This document shows, in pieces, positions 9,340 to 17,719 of a DNA stretch of 64,000 nt. Every line of letters begins with the position of its first letter. The stretch's first letter is position 1. Both the position numbers and the translations under genes were made by a program. This stretch comes from an uncultured Hungatella sp. (GTDB taxonomy: Bacteria > Bacillota > Clostridia > Lachnospirales > Lachnospiraceae): contig CAJUFP010000002.1 in the NCBI GenBank assembly GCA_910585645.1, forward strand, positions 44,255-108,254, given 5' to 3'. Under the pieces are notes generated by a model. The model made no database searches and had not been told where the DNA came from. It saw nothing but the letters and a program-made list of their open reading frames with translations.

Positions 9340-10311
9340 TTATCCCCGCTTAATAATCCTGGTAATGATCCCTTCGGCCACCTCCCTCTCCTCATTAATC
9401 CTGGTCACCAGAAATCCCACTTCATCCCCCTGCCCCGGCAGACTGGCCGTGTTGCAGGAGTGGGCCACCGCATTCACCCGGCAGTTCAGACAGAGAAAGA
9501 AGGTTCCCCGGTAAACATCCGTCACCCTTCCCACATACTTTCCCTGCTTTTTAAGCCGCATTAAGTTCTCTTTGTTAACATTGGCCTTAGCTTCCTTGGC
9601 GCTGACCTCTACCTTCATAGCCTCAACCGAATCCCCGGAAACCTTCTTTACCATAACATTTACCACGTCCCCTGTGGCAAACTTCTCATTGGCATCCGAC
9701 AGCCATTCCCAGGTCATGTCCCTGGCCTTTAACGAACACTCAATGCCAAACACCTCCAGCCGGACCGCCTTCGGAGCCACGGCAATCACCCTGGCCTCTA
9801 CCACACGTCCCGGCGTGATCATAGGCGGCCCGTCCTGGGAAGGCATGTAGAACTGCTGCCTCTTCCGAAGCATGGCCTCCCTCCTGGAAGCCGCCACGCT
9901 GCCGGACCGTTCATCCAAATCCCGGACAATAAAATCAAGCTCCGCCCCCAGCATGTTGTTGGCAAGCCTGGTCTGCCGGTTCACCGGATCGGAATTTTCC
10001 CGCCCGTCCCCTTCCAGGTTAATCATCATCTCCTCCATAGGAATCAGAACCCGGCAGCCTTTGTAGTAGATCACAGCCACCACCCAGCCGCCCTCCAGCC
10101 TTTCAATCCCGCTTAAAGGCCCGGACAGAATCTTCCTTGTCCTCTGGGCATTCATCAACTCATGCCACACCAGGTCCTCCTGGTTTCTCATTTCTGCCGC
10201 AGCACCTCCTGCGTCCACAGTCAGAATCCCTGCCGGACGGCTCCTGGAGCGTACAACGCCATCCTGCACTCCCTCCGCCACACGGCTTTTACTCTCTTCC
10301 TTCATGGGCAT
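9340..10311 (-). CDS. S1 RNA-binding-domain protein
   Basis: A 323-aa ICE protein. ATG at 10311 is immediately behind AAAGGTGG; ATG at 10305 has better spacing. An S1-like OB domain lies at about 165-235 (ITPGRVVEARVIAVAPKAVRLEVFG... DVVNVMVKKV). A second half-domain follows near the C-terminus (GKYVGRVTDVYRGTFFLCLN). The N-terminal 150 residues are less recognisable. It resembles ribosomal-protein-S1-related genes common in Clostridia ICEs, but it is not the housekeeping rpsA. It is first in the operon driven by the promoter at 10,435 and sits behind a leader terminator. Confidence 0.75.
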   Translation of the reverse strand: MPMKEESKSRVAEGVQDGVVRSRSRPAGILTVDAGGAAAEMRNQEDLVWHELMNAQRTRKILSGPLSGIERLEGGWVVAVIYYKGCRVLIPMEEMMINLEGDGRENSDPVNRQTRLANNMLGAELDFIVRDLDERSGSVAASRREAMLRKRQQFYMPSQDGPPMITPGRVVEARVIAVAPKAVRLEVFGIECSLKARDMTWEWLSDANEKFATGDVVNVMVKKVSGDSVEAMKVEVSAKEAKANVNKENLMRLKKQGKYVGRVTDVYRGTFFLCLNCRVNAVAHSCNTASLPGQGDEVGFLVTRINEEREVAEGIITRIIKRG

Positions 10312-10368
10312 ACCACCTTTCTTTTTTTCATTCCAAATCCCCGGCTTCTCCTAAACTGCCTGAAAACA

Positions 10369-10399
10369 CAAAAAGAGCAGCCTTGTAAAAAGCTGCTCT
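10369..10399 (-). terminator. Leader terminator (attenuator) before the S1-domain operon
   Basis: On the minus strand AGAGCAGC and GCTGCTCT form an 8-bp stem followed by TTTTTGTGTTTT. It lies between the promoter at 10,435 and the S1 gene, so transcription must read through it. A parallel arrangement precedes the transfer operon at 49,366. Confidence 0.6.
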
Positions 10400-10434
10400 C
10401 CGTGAACCCGTTGATTCAGAAATCTGATGATACC

Positions 10435-10463
10435 ATTATAAAACATCTGAAATTGCAAGTCAA
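10435..10463 (-). promoter_or_regulatory. ICE promoter of the S1/cold-shock/surface operon
   Basis: The minus strand shows TTGACT, a 17-bp spacer and TATAAT. The downstream GGTATCATCA and much of the spacer match the promoter at 49,473-49,501, which suggests joint control of the two operons. Confidence 0.75.
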
Positions 10464-10487
10464 TTCTTCAGGAAATGCAATGTGGTT

Positions 10488-10694
10488 TCATTTCCGTCCC
10501 AATTTCGTCTCTTTTATATGAAACCCTTCAATACAACGCAAAAATGTTATGGACAATTCCTGAAATAAGTCCTCGCAAAACCGCCCTTCTATCATGGAAC
10601 GGCTAATGAGTAACGGACGATACTGCAAGAACAGTTCCTCCTTCGCCTTCTCATTTCCCGATTTTGCCAGACGCAGCAATACTTCCGTTTCCAT
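10488..10694 (-). CDS. Small HTH protein, sigma region-2-like (Tn916 Orf8-like)
   Basis: A 68-aa protein from ATG at 10694 behind GGAAGGAG. The pattern LLRLAKSGNEKAKEELFLQYRPL...EDLFQELSITFLRCIEGF is that of region 2 of sigma-70 proteins and of the small HTH protein in Tn916-type elements. It overlaps the 158-aa region-4-like gene by 44 bp. The two may act together as a split sigma factor, as with SigO and RsoA of Bacillus. That partnership is inference. Confidence 0.7.
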   Translation of the reverse strand: METEVLLRLAKSGNEKAKEELFLQYRPLLISRSMIEGRFCEDLFQELSITFLRCIEGFHIKETKLGRK

Positions 10695-11127
10695 TCTTTT
10701 TCCACTCCTTCCTTATCTTTTTACGGGCATACGAATACGAGTCTGCAATCTTCTTCGGTTTCTGCCCTATAATATTACCAATCTCCACAAACGTAAGCTG
10801 TCGGAACGCTTTGGCAAACACCACTTGAAGCTCTAAATCCGTCAAAATATCCATACTTTTCCAAAGCCTCATATCCAGCCATTCCTTTAACTGCTGTCTG
10901 ATCACTTCCGGTTCCCAAGAGACTCTTTCTATTTCTTCCATCCAGTCTGCCACACACGCCATATCTGTCTCCTCCAACTGGTATTCAACAATTTCCGTCT
11001 CCTTTGGCACCTCCTTCCAGGTATGCTCCTGCTCTTTTCTTAAATAATCCCTCCTGGAGCGCTCCACTGCCTTCTCCAGATATTTGGTAAAACGTCCCTT
11101 AACAAAATCTTCATTGGTTCCTTTCAT
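10651..11127 (-). CDS. Sigma-70 region-4-like regulator (Tn916 Orf7-like)
   Basis: A 158-aa protein. The C-terminal half is a region-4 HTH (LTDLELQVVFAKAFRQLTFVEI, then GNIIGQKPKKIADSYSYARKK). The N-terminus (FTKYLEKAVERSRRDYLRKEQ) is typical of conjugative-transposon sigma-like proteins. It lacks a region 2, which the overlapping downstream gene seems to supply. The XRE gene at 11,434 is divergent, the same order as orf9-orf7-orf8 of Tn916. It probably activates transfer or excision genes. Confidence 0.75.
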   Translation of the reverse strand: MKGTNEDFVKGRFTKYLEKAVERSRRDYLRKEQEHTWKEVPKETEIVEYQLEETDMACVADWMEEIERVSWEPEVIRQQLKEWLDMRLWKSMDILTDLELQVVFAKAFRQLTFVEIGNIIGQKPKKIADSYSYARKKIRKEWKKNGNGSIAASGKIGK

Positions 11128-11433
11128 CTTCTCCTCCGGATATCAGATTTGCTTGATTTCCGAAGAATGCGGCGGACCGCGAACCCATTTTTTGATAACC
11201 ACAGCTTTACTGGGGTATATAGTATGGTTTTATGAACAAAAAAGAGGCAGTACGTTTCTGCCCCCCTTACATAAAATTTTGTATATTCTGTTTTACTTCT
11301 TTTCCATATCTTCCAATGTCTATGCGGTTATCTTTCAATTGTATCTATTATTACCCCTGATTTATAAAGGGTTATAGTTTATGTTGTTTCTGTTGATTTC
11401 CGTTTAAACTTAAAAGAAAAGGTGATAACTAAC
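11128..11433. promoter_or_regulatory. Divergent control region between sigma-like and XRE genes
   Basis: About 305 bp without a convincing gene. It is AT-rich and must hold the promoters for the two divergent regulators. I could not fix individual -35/-10 boxes with confidence. Confidence 0.4.
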
Positions 11434-11757
11434 ATGAAAGCTCCTGATCATAAACTTGGCAACCGAATAAAATCTGCCCGCAAAGCAAAAAAGCTGACCC
11501 AGGAAAAACTTGCTGAACAGATCAATATATCCACCAGCTACATAGCAGAAATCGAAAACAAAAGAACTATCCCAAGTTTTGAAATCATGTGTTCCTTATG
11601 TAAAATTTTGAATCTTTCCCTGGACAATATCATTTTTGATACGGAGTCCGACTCCATAAAGCAGATCAATCTGCTTTTAAGTCAATGCAGTGAGAAACAG
11701 CTTTCCGTTATCCATGCCATGATTGAAGCCATGCTCCAGGCAGAAGCCAGCATATAA
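11434..11757 (+). CDS. XRE-family repressor (Tn916 Orf9-like)
   Basis: A 107-aa protein starting at ATG 11434, with AAGG 11 bp upstream. Residues about 7-60 form a Cro/cI HTH (LGNRIKSARKAKKLTQEKLA, then EQINISTSYIAEIEN). The short C-terminal part has no known enzyme domain. It is divergent from the split sigma genes, as the ICE repressor is in Tn916-like elements. Its targets may include its own divergent region and the palindromic operators near 57,960 (inference). Confidence 0.8.
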   Translation: MKAPDHKLGNRIKSARKAKKLTQEKLAEQINISTSYIAEIENKRTIPSFEIMCSLCKILNLSLDNIIFDTESDSIKQINLLLSQCSEKQLSVIHAMIEAMLQAEASI

Positions 11758-11800
11758 AATGTAATTACTCTACCCATCCGTTTTGCCAGACAGCCCATTA

Positions 11801-11840
11801 AAAACTCCCCGTTCCGCTAACCTGCGAACCGGGGAGTTTT
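11801..11840. terminator. Bidirectional terminator
   Basis: AAAACTCCCCGTTC pairs with GAACCGGGGAGTTTT around a short loop, giving U-runs on either strand. It separates the XRE gene from the end of the dlt-like operon. Confidence 0.75.
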
Positions 11841-11906
11841 CATATCCTTTATCCATTTTCCTTTCCCAGACGGCTACCCCCATTTTAACCAGGGTTCCTT
11901 AATCAT

Positions 11907-12959
11907 TCATGAAAGACACCTTAATCTTTCTGAATCGCCACCTCCTTCCGTCTTCTCACACCTTTCAAAGTCCTTCCACCACCTTTTTGCCCCTTCTTCC
12001 TTTTTGCGATCCGTCAGCCCATAATTCGCCTTCAGATAATCTCCCAGATACCGGCTTACCTTTTCCGCCCCATAAGTATTCAAATGATCCCCCTCATCCC
12101 TGGAATCCCTGTCCCAATCTATATTCAGCTCCTTCTCCAAAAGATTCATATCCAGAAACGGAAGTTTCTTCTTGGCGGCATAATCACTCACCCCATTATG
12201 CCTCCTGTAATCCCAGTTTTTAGGAGTAGGAGTTCCCACTAACAGCAGATAAATCCCTTCCTTCCGGCACAGTTCCACCAGCCTGTCCGTCCAAAAGGTC
12301 ACCGTACCCTTCAAAGCCTCCCTGTCCTCCGTTTTCACCATATAGGGACCGCCTTTATACGGCCGAATATCCCCGCTGGGCAAAAAACCTTTGTTGACAT
12401 CCCTCCTTCCCTCAAACGGCAGCCCCTTCCAGTCTCCCGCCGTCAGACCTTTCCACCGGTTATGGTACTGAACCATAGGAAAATAATATCTGGCCGTCCT
12501 CTCAATGGCAAGGTTCCACTCCCTCTGCCACTCCCTGCTGTGGTAAAATAAATCCGTTTCCAGAATCACCACCTTAGGCCTTTGCATTGTCAGCACCTTT
12601 TTCATCATATAATAAGCCTCCACAGCCCTCTGCCCAGACTGGCCGCACACAAAAGAGGTAATGCCATGGTTTTTCCATAGTACCATGGGAGAGACTGCAG
12701 AATGACTCTCACTGTCCCCAAGAACAATCACATCCAGAGAACCCTCCGGTTCCGCCATGACTCCCGCAGACGGGATATCCCTTCCCTCCATACCGGCCTC
12801 TGCCGTATTGGACTTTGGAGCCGTTACCACAGACCCGCCATAAAGAAGAAACACAAATATCCCCCAGAACACCACCATTCTCCCCATCCTTACTACCCTG
12901 TCTCTGTTCTCAAAAACCACACCCACCTCCTGACAATCCATCTTTTCCGGGAAAAGCAA
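11907..12959 (-). CDS. SGNH-hydrolase-like membrane protein (DltD-like role)
   Basis: A 350-aa protein with one N-terminal membrane segment (MVVFWGIFVFLLYGG). GDSESH is the SGNH nucleophile block, with Ser after GD. DHLNTYGAEKVSRYL near the C-terminus supplies the Asp/His pair. It acts outside the membrane. It is last in the operon, 21 bp after the MBOAT gene, the position DltD holds in dlt operons, where it completes transfer of the acyl group to teichoic acid. TTG at 12959 or ATG at 12941 could be the start. It could instead be an AlgJ/DHHW-type acetylation partner. Confidence 0.7.
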   Translation of the reverse strand: MLFPEKMDCQEVGVVFENRDRVVRMGRMVVFWGIFVFLLYGGSVVTAPKSNTAEAGMEGRDIPSAGVMAEPEGSLDVIVLGDSESHSAVSPMVLWKNHGITSFVCGQSGQRAVEAYYMMKKVLTMQRPKVVILETDLFYHSREWQREWNLAIERTARYYFPMVQYHNRWKGLTAGDWKGLPFEGRRDVNKGFLPSGDIRPYKGGPYMVKTEDREALKGTVTFWTDRLVELCRKEGIYLLLVGTPTPKNWDYRRHNGVSDYAAKKKLPFLDMNLLEKELNIDWDRDSRDEGDHLNTYGAEKVSRYLGDYLKANYGLTDRKKEEGAKRWWKDFERCEKTEGGGDSERLRCLS

Positions 12960-12980
12960 TACTCCGGCACTTACCAGCCA

Positions 12981-14513
12981 TCAAAAATTTGCGTAGATCA
13001 AATCTACCGGCACATACCCTTCCCCATACGCGCCAAACACACAGATTCCAAGTAAAACCCCATAATATACGCCCCACCTAAAGGGCAGAGGCAGCCTTCC
13101 AACCTCCTGACGCACATCCTTTCCTCTCTCCAGCAGAATACTCACAAGAACCACCATCCCGATCATTACCCCTGTCACCAAAAAATCCATCCAGTCCAGT
13201 CCCAGCTTCATAAGGCTTCCGTCCCACATCTGAGAAAACTGCCATCCCTTTATCATAGACCAGAACATTCCGATTCCCTGCTTAAGTCCTTCTGCCCTGA
13301 AAAACAGTTCCCCTATAACCACCAGAACCCAGGTACGCAGGATCTGGAACCCGGCAAACACCCTGCTGTTTCCCACAATGGGAATCCTGGCCTTCCACTT
13401 CTCCACCCAGGGTTCCACCCCAATAGACAAAAGAATCAGCGCAAAATAATACATTCCAAAAAACAGAAAGCTCCACCGTGGCCCATGCCACAGTCCGTTG
13501 CACAGCCATACGGGAAACAAAGCCCCTGCCGACACTCCAAGCCTTGCCAGGTACCGCCCTTTTCCTGACAACCTTCTGCCAAATTTCCTCAAAGCAGAAG
13601 ACATAGAGACCGGGTAAAACATATAATCCTTAAACCAGGCTCCCAGCGTAATATGCCACCGCCTCCAAAACTCCGGCACAGACTTAGAAAAAAAGGGCTG
13701 GCGAAAATTTTCCGGCAGACAAATTCCAAAAATTTCCCCGCTTCCCGCCACCATATCCATACACCCCGAAAACTCCATGTACAGCTGAATTGTATAACAG
13801 CAGGCAGCAACGCCGATCACCACACCGCTGTAGCTCTCATAATTTCCATACACGGTCTGAACCAGGATATTCAGCCGGTCCGCCACCACCATTTTTTTCG
13901 CCAGCCCCCATAAGATTCTTTGTACCCCCTTCGTCAGATTCTCCCAGGTAATAGGCCGTCCCTCCCACAGCACCAGCCCTGTCTGTCCGTAACGGCAAAT
14001 AGGGCCCTCCATGATACAGGGAAAAAAGGTCAAAAACAGCCCCAGCCTTTCAACCCCCCGTTCCGCAGGAATCCGCTTATACCACACATCCACAAGATAC
14101 CCCACAGCCTGGAGCGTATAAAAAGAAATCCCTATGGGAAGCAGCGCGGGCACGGCAGAAAAAAAGGGGCCCATACCAAACAGTTGGAGCACACGGTTCC
14201 CATTGGCCGCCAGAAAACTCCCGTACTTCTTCCATACTAAAATGCCCAAAAGACCAGCCAGTCCCCACACCAGAGCCCCCCTTCTCTGCTTTTCCTCCTT
14301 CTCTCTCCCTGCCGTCTCCATCCATATCCCCACATCATGAATGAGCAAAACCGCCACAAGAGGATAAATCATCAGGGTCCCGCTGATACACCAGTAAAAA
14401 ACAAGACTTGCCGCAAGCAGAATCCATGGACGAAATCTGACTCCCACAAGCTGATAGATCAGACAGACTGCCGGGAGAAACAAAAACAGATACAGCGCTG
14501 TATGATAAGCCAT
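12981..14513 (-). CDS. MBOAT-family O-acyltransferase (DltB-like)
   Basis: A 510-aa polytopic membrane protein. The N-terminus (ALYLFLFLPAVCLIYQLVG) and many later hydrophobic segments match MBOAT proteins. The catalytic His probably lies in NGLWHGPRWSFLFFGMYY. FREFWRRWHITLG-like wording appears as VPEFWRRWHITLGAWFKDYM. DltB carries the acyl group from the carrier protein across the membrane; here the group may be a modified amino acid. The gene begins 2 bp before the end of the carrier protein gene region, and the operon order matches dlt. Confidence 0.85.
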   Translation of the reverse strand: MAYHTALYLFLFLPAVCLIYQLVGVRFRPWILLAASLVFYWCISGTLMIYPLVAVLLIHDVGIWMETAGREKEEKQRRGALVWGLAGLLGILVWKKYGSFLAANGNRVLQLFGMGPFFSAVPALLPIGISFYTLQAVGYLVDVWYKRIPAERGVERLGLFLTFFPCIMEGPICRYGQTGLVLWEGRPITWENLTKGVQRILWGLAKKMVVADRLNILVQTVYGNYESYSGVVIGVAACCYTIQLYMEFSGCMDMVAGSGEIFGICLPENFRQPFFSKSVPEFWRRWHITLGAWFKDYMFYPVSMSSALRKFGRRLSGKGRYLARLGVSAGALFPVWLCNGLWHGPRWSFLFFGMYYFALILLSIGVEPWVEKWKARIPIVGNSRVFAGFQILRTWVLVVIGELFFRAEGLKQGIGMFWSMIKGWQFSQMWDGSLMKLGLDWMDFLVTGVMIGMVVLVSILLERGKDVRQEVGRLPLPFRWGVYYGVLLGICVFGAYGEGYVPVDLIYANF

Positions 14514-14514
14514 C

Positions 14515-14745
14515 CTACTCCCCTTGCTTAAGCCGCTGCACCATATTCCATATGCTCCGGACAGAATTAAAATTGGCGGCCGTTACCTCTCCCGGCGAAA
14601 TACGGATCTCAAAATAATCCTCCAGTCTCCCGATGAGCTCCAGAACCGAAAAAGAATCCAGGATTCTCCCATCTATCAAATCCTCACAATTAATATCATC
14701 CACACCCGGCTCTACCTGCCGTAAAATAATCCACACGTCTTCCAT
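14515..14745 (-). CDS. Acyl/aminoacyl carrier protein (DltC-like)
   Basis: A 76-aa acidic protein with RBS AGGAGG before ATG 14745. The phosphopantetheine site is Ser in ILDSFSVLELI (residues about 29-39). The size and fold pattern match DltC and other stand-alone carriers. It should accept the aminoacyl group from the AMP ligase (16,088) and hand it to the MBOAT protein. The gene is separated from the PLP enzyme gene by an inserted hairpin element at 14,754-14,919. Confidence 0.85.
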   Translation of the reverse strand: MEDVWIILRQVEPGVDDINCEDLIDGRILDSFSVLELIGRLEDYFEIRISPGEVTAANFNSVRSIWNMVQRLKQGE

Positions 14746-14753
14746 AAAATCCT

Positions 14754-14919
14754 CCTATGCCAACTTTCCACTGAAATGGCAACCGTTCATACAGCCCGAA
14801 CGGTTGGGACATCTGCCTATGAAAATCGCTTCGCGATGAGGCAGATGTCTTCCTCCTTTATGTTTCCATACGGCCAGCGCAGCAAGTGCACGGGCCTATG
14901 CCAACTTTCCACTGAAATG
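14754..14919. repeat. 25-bp direct repeat flanking a 116-bp double-hairpin insertion
   Basis: Identical 25-bp copies lie at 14,754-14,778 and 14,895-14,919. The second copy is the 3' end of the PLP enzyme gene (codons for FSGKLA and stop). Between them are two hairpins: CAACCGTTC/GAACGGTTG (14,780-14,806) and GACATCTGCC/GGCAGATGTC (14,808-14,849). The latter has an inner ATCGC/GCGAT stem. The layout suggests insertion of a small palindromic element with duplication of the target. Confidence 0.7.
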
Positions 14920-16122
14920 CTCCTTTAATTTCCCATAATTTTCTCTTACAATAGGCAGATTCAGGCAATAAGTATCCATATGCCCTCTCACCTTCAAAAG
15001 CCCCCGCTCCGTACCCCATACCACCACAGCCGGAAGCTCCCTGCTCAAAAACACAGACATCCCCTCTGTCATGGAGTAAGCTCCTGTCCGTTCAAAAACC
15101 AGCAGATCTCCCGGAGACGCTGCCACAAGGGGCTGTTTCCTTGCCAGAATATCATTCATTGTACACAAAGCCCCGCAGATCTCCCACTCCTCACACGCCC
15201 CCTGGACGTCTTTTGGAAGCTTTCTCACATAGGGCTGTTTCATGGCCATGAGCTGCCCATCATAGTGCAGGTGATGTATCCCTCCGTCTACCATGGCATA
15301 GGATTCCCCTCCGTTCCTCTTTAACTCCTGTATCTCCGTCACATAATATCCGCAGGAAGCCGTCAGGAAACGCCCCATTTCAAATACCATCTTCCCCTGA
15401 AATTTCATGGAATCCACACAGTCCCGAATCTCCTTTAAAAGCTCCTGTCCTCTGTCTTTCTCCCCCTGGAAATAATCCACAGGCAGCCCAGGCCCATACT
15501 CCAGATGTTCCATATCATACCCCAGAGACTGCTCCATAGCTCTGCACAACTCATCCAGGTAAAGCAGCTCATGAACAATACGCTGGGCATTCCTTTTCTG
15601 TGTCCCGGAAAAAAAGTGGATACCCAGAAAATGAATCCACGGTTCTGTTTGGCACCCAGCAGCCATCTCCTCCAACTGTCCCACGGACATTCCAAACTGG
15701 TTCCTGCTGGTAAGACGCAGCACCAGAGAAACCTTCCGTTTTTCCCTTTCTGCCAGGGCCCGCAGCATTTGAAACTGGGGAACCGATTCCACTGTAAAGA
15801 CCGGAAGTTCTCCCTTTTCCCCCAAAATCTTTTCTATTTCCTCCTCCCTTTTCAAAACCCCGGACACAATGATCCGTTCCGGCAAAATTCCACAAGCCCT
15901 GCATATCCTGTACTCCCCATAAGAGCATGCCTCTATCCGCCCCAGCCCCTGAGGCAGAAACGGCACAAGAAACGGATTCGCCTTCATGGCATAGCACAGA
16001 GAAACCCTTTCCCCCAGTGCCTGCCCCGTCTCCCGGACCTTCCTGTAAAACTCATCTAAATCAAACAAATAAAATGGCGTGCCGTAACTAGCAGCTGCCT
16101 GAATCAAAACGCGGTCTTCCAA
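14896..16122 (-). CDS. Fold-III PLP decarboxylase (LysA/BtrK-like)
   Basis: A 408-aa protein, probably from TTG at 16122 behind GGAGGAG, overlapping the ligase gene by 35 bp. The PLP lysine is K47 in YAMKAN. The barrel shows HFFSG (169-173) and EMGRFL (248-253). The C-terminal domain has C320 and D324 in CGALCTMND, the Cys and Asp expected in ornithine/diaminopimelate decarboxylases. BtrK, a relative, decarboxylates glutamate while it is bound to a carrier protein. The neighbouring ligase and carrier suggest the same here (inference). Classic dlt operons have no such gene. Racemase activity is less likely because the decarboxylase Cys/Asp pair is present. Confidence 0.8.
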   Translation of the reverse strand: MEDRVLIQAAASYGTPFYLFDLDEFYRKVRETGQALGERVSLCYAMKANPFLVPFLPQGLGRIEACSYGEYRICRACGILPERIIVSGVLKREEEIEKILGEKGELPVFTVESVPQFQMLRALAEREKRKVSLVLRLTSRNQFGMSVGQLEEMAAGCQTEPWIHFLGIHFFSGTQKRNAQRIVHELLYLDELCRAMEQSLGYDMEHLEYGPGLPVDYFQGEKDRGQELLKEIRDCVDSMKFQGKMVFEMGRFLTASCGYYVTEIQELKRNGGESYAMVDGGIHHLHYDGQLMAMKQPYVRKLPKDVQGACEEWEICGALCTMNDILARKQPLVAASPGDLLVFERTGAYSMTEGMSVFLSRELPAVVVWGTERGLLKVRGHMDTYCLNLPIVRENYGKLKEHFSGKLA

Positions 16123-17635
16123 AACAGATCTCCTCCCTCATTCGATATTGTTCCAAACTGCCCCTGTCTATCTTTCCGTTTTTATTAAGAGGCATAAATT
16201 TCAACCGGATAAACTCATTGGGACACATATAAGCAGGAAGCCGTTCCCTACCCAGCCTGCGAAGCTCACCTGGTGAGGCAGTTCCCACATAGTAGGCCGT
16301 CAACCTCTTTGTACGGGAATCATACAAACAGCAAACCCTGTCCATCCCCTCCATACATCCCAGCTCCCACTCCACCTCCTCCAGCTCAATCCGGTGTCCC
16401 ATCCGCTTGATCTGATGATCCGTCCTTCCATCAAAACACAGCTGCCGGTTTTCATCATAATGCCCCATATCCCCAGTGCGGTAAATAATCCCTCCGCCCG
16501 GCTCCTCAAAAACATTCCTCACAAACCGTTTCTCTGTCTCCTTCTTGTTGCGGTAATACCCCGAAGACAAAGCCTTTCCGCCCACACAGATTTCCCCGGT
16601 CACGCCAACCGCCTCAATTCTCCTGTCTCCCTCATCTGCCAGAAACACTTCCCGGTTGGAAAACGCTCTCCCAATGGGAATCACCCCATCCTCCGTCCCG
16701 TCCACACGATAATAAGTGCAGTTGCAGGTAATCTCCGTAGGACCGTACAGATTTACAAACTCTGTCTCCGGCAGCGCCTCCCTCCAAAGCTTCAAATGAT
16801 AGAACGGCATAATCTCCCCGCTGAAAAAAATCTTCCGTATTTCTTTGGGAACCCTGTATTCCAGCCCCCTGGCAGCAGACACTACACACAGGGCAGAAGC
16901 AGCCCAGATCAGAACTGTCACCTGATTTTCACAGAGATAATCAAGCAATGCCGGCGGCGTGGCAAACATGACGCTGGGAATCAGCACCAGCCTGGCCCCG
17001 CAAAAAACGGAAACCAGCAGATCCTTCACCGAAACATCAAAATCAAAAGGAGCCTGGTTTCCGATCACATCCTGCGAACCAAAAGAAAACGTGCGGATAA
17101 ATTCCTCTCCAAACTCCACCGCAGCACCTCCGCTGACTGCCACCAGTTTGGGAACTCCCGTAGAGCCGGATGTAAACATCCCATACAGATAGTCCTCCGG
17201 CCTCATCTGCAGCCGGTAAAACCCAAGAACCTCCAGGTCAGCCGCTTTCTCCTTAATCTCCCCAAATCCCAAAACCCTTCCCGCAAATCCATCCTCCTTA
17301 AGCCGTCTTGCCAAATCCCCTTCCGCAATCACCACATCCGCTTCCAGAAACTCCAAACGCTCCCTTATCCTTTTTTGCGGAAGTTCCGGATTCATGTACA
17401 CATAAAAACAACCGGCATATGCCGCACCGAAAAACGCCCCAATGGTCTCAGACCGCTTCTCCATAAAAACCGGCACAGGGCTCCTCTGCCTGCACACCCT
17501 TGTAAGAAAGCTTCCCACCCTTCGGGAAATTTCAAGAAGTTCCCCAAAGGTGTAGCCCCGCCTTCCGTCATATACCGCCTCTTTCTCCGGGTATCGGAGC
17601 GCCGTCTCCTCCAAATAATCTAAAACGGATTTCAA
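16088..17635 (-). CDS. Amino-acid adenylating ligase (DltA-like)
   Basis: A 515-aa ANL-superfamily enzyme. The P-loop is TSGSTGVPK (155-163). Other core motifs are FDFDVSVKDL, LYGPTEIT and the C-terminal NKNGKIDR, whose Lys completes adenylation. DltA loads D-alanine onto DltC. Here the substrate is unclear because the accompanying decarboxylase implies a dicarboxylic or diamino acid. It is first in the five-gene dlt-like block, 85 bp after the lipoprotein gene, and probably shares that gene's promoter. Confidence 0.85.
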   Translation of the reverse strand: MKSVLDYLEETALRYPEKEAVYDGRRGYTFGELLEISRRVGSFLTRVCRQRSPVPVFMEKRSETIGAFFGAAYAGCFYVYMNPELPQKRIRERLEFLEADVVIAEGDLARRLKEDGFAGRVLGFGEIKEKAADLEVLGFYRLQMRPEDYLYGMFTSGSTGVPKLVAVSGGAAVEFGEEFIRTFSFGSQDVIGNQAPFDFDVSVKDLLVSVFCGARLVLIPSVMFATPPALLDYLCENQVTVLIWAASALCVVSAARGLEYRVPKEIRKIFFSGEIMPFYHLKLWREALPETEFVNLYGPTEITCNCTYYRVDGTEDGVIPIGRAFSNREVFLADEGDRRIEAVGVTGEICVGGKALSSGYYRNKKETEKRFVRNVFEEPGGGIIYRTGDMGHYDENRQLCFDGRTDHQIKRMGHRIELEEVEWELGCMEGMDRVCCLYDSRTKRLTAYYVGTASPGELRRLGRERLPAYMCPNEFIRLKFMPLNKNGKIDRGSLEQYRMREEICFGRPRFDSGSC

Positions 17636-17667
17636 CCTTATCCACCTCTCTTACCTTTTCTAATGGT

Positions 17668-17701
17668 TCAGGCGGCATTCCTCTTAAGAAGTGCCGCCTG
17701 A
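17668..17701. repeat. Hairpin between lipoprotein and dlt-like genes
   Basis: TCAGGCGGCA and TGCCGCCTGA form a perfect 10-bp stem with a 14-nt loop. No U-run follows on the minus strand, so it is more likely an mRNA processing or stability element than a strong terminator. Confidence 0.55.
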
Positions 17702-17719
17702 TACCCCTTCCTATTTGCC

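Noticed and set aside
14896..16122. Alanine racemase supplying D-alanine to the dlt-like operon
   Set aside because: The fold is shared, but the Cys320/Asp324 pair and C-terminal layout fit decarboxylases of the LysA group.
16394..17623. 409-codon plus-strand open frame
   Set aside because: Antisense shadow of the DltA-like gene, without any domain.
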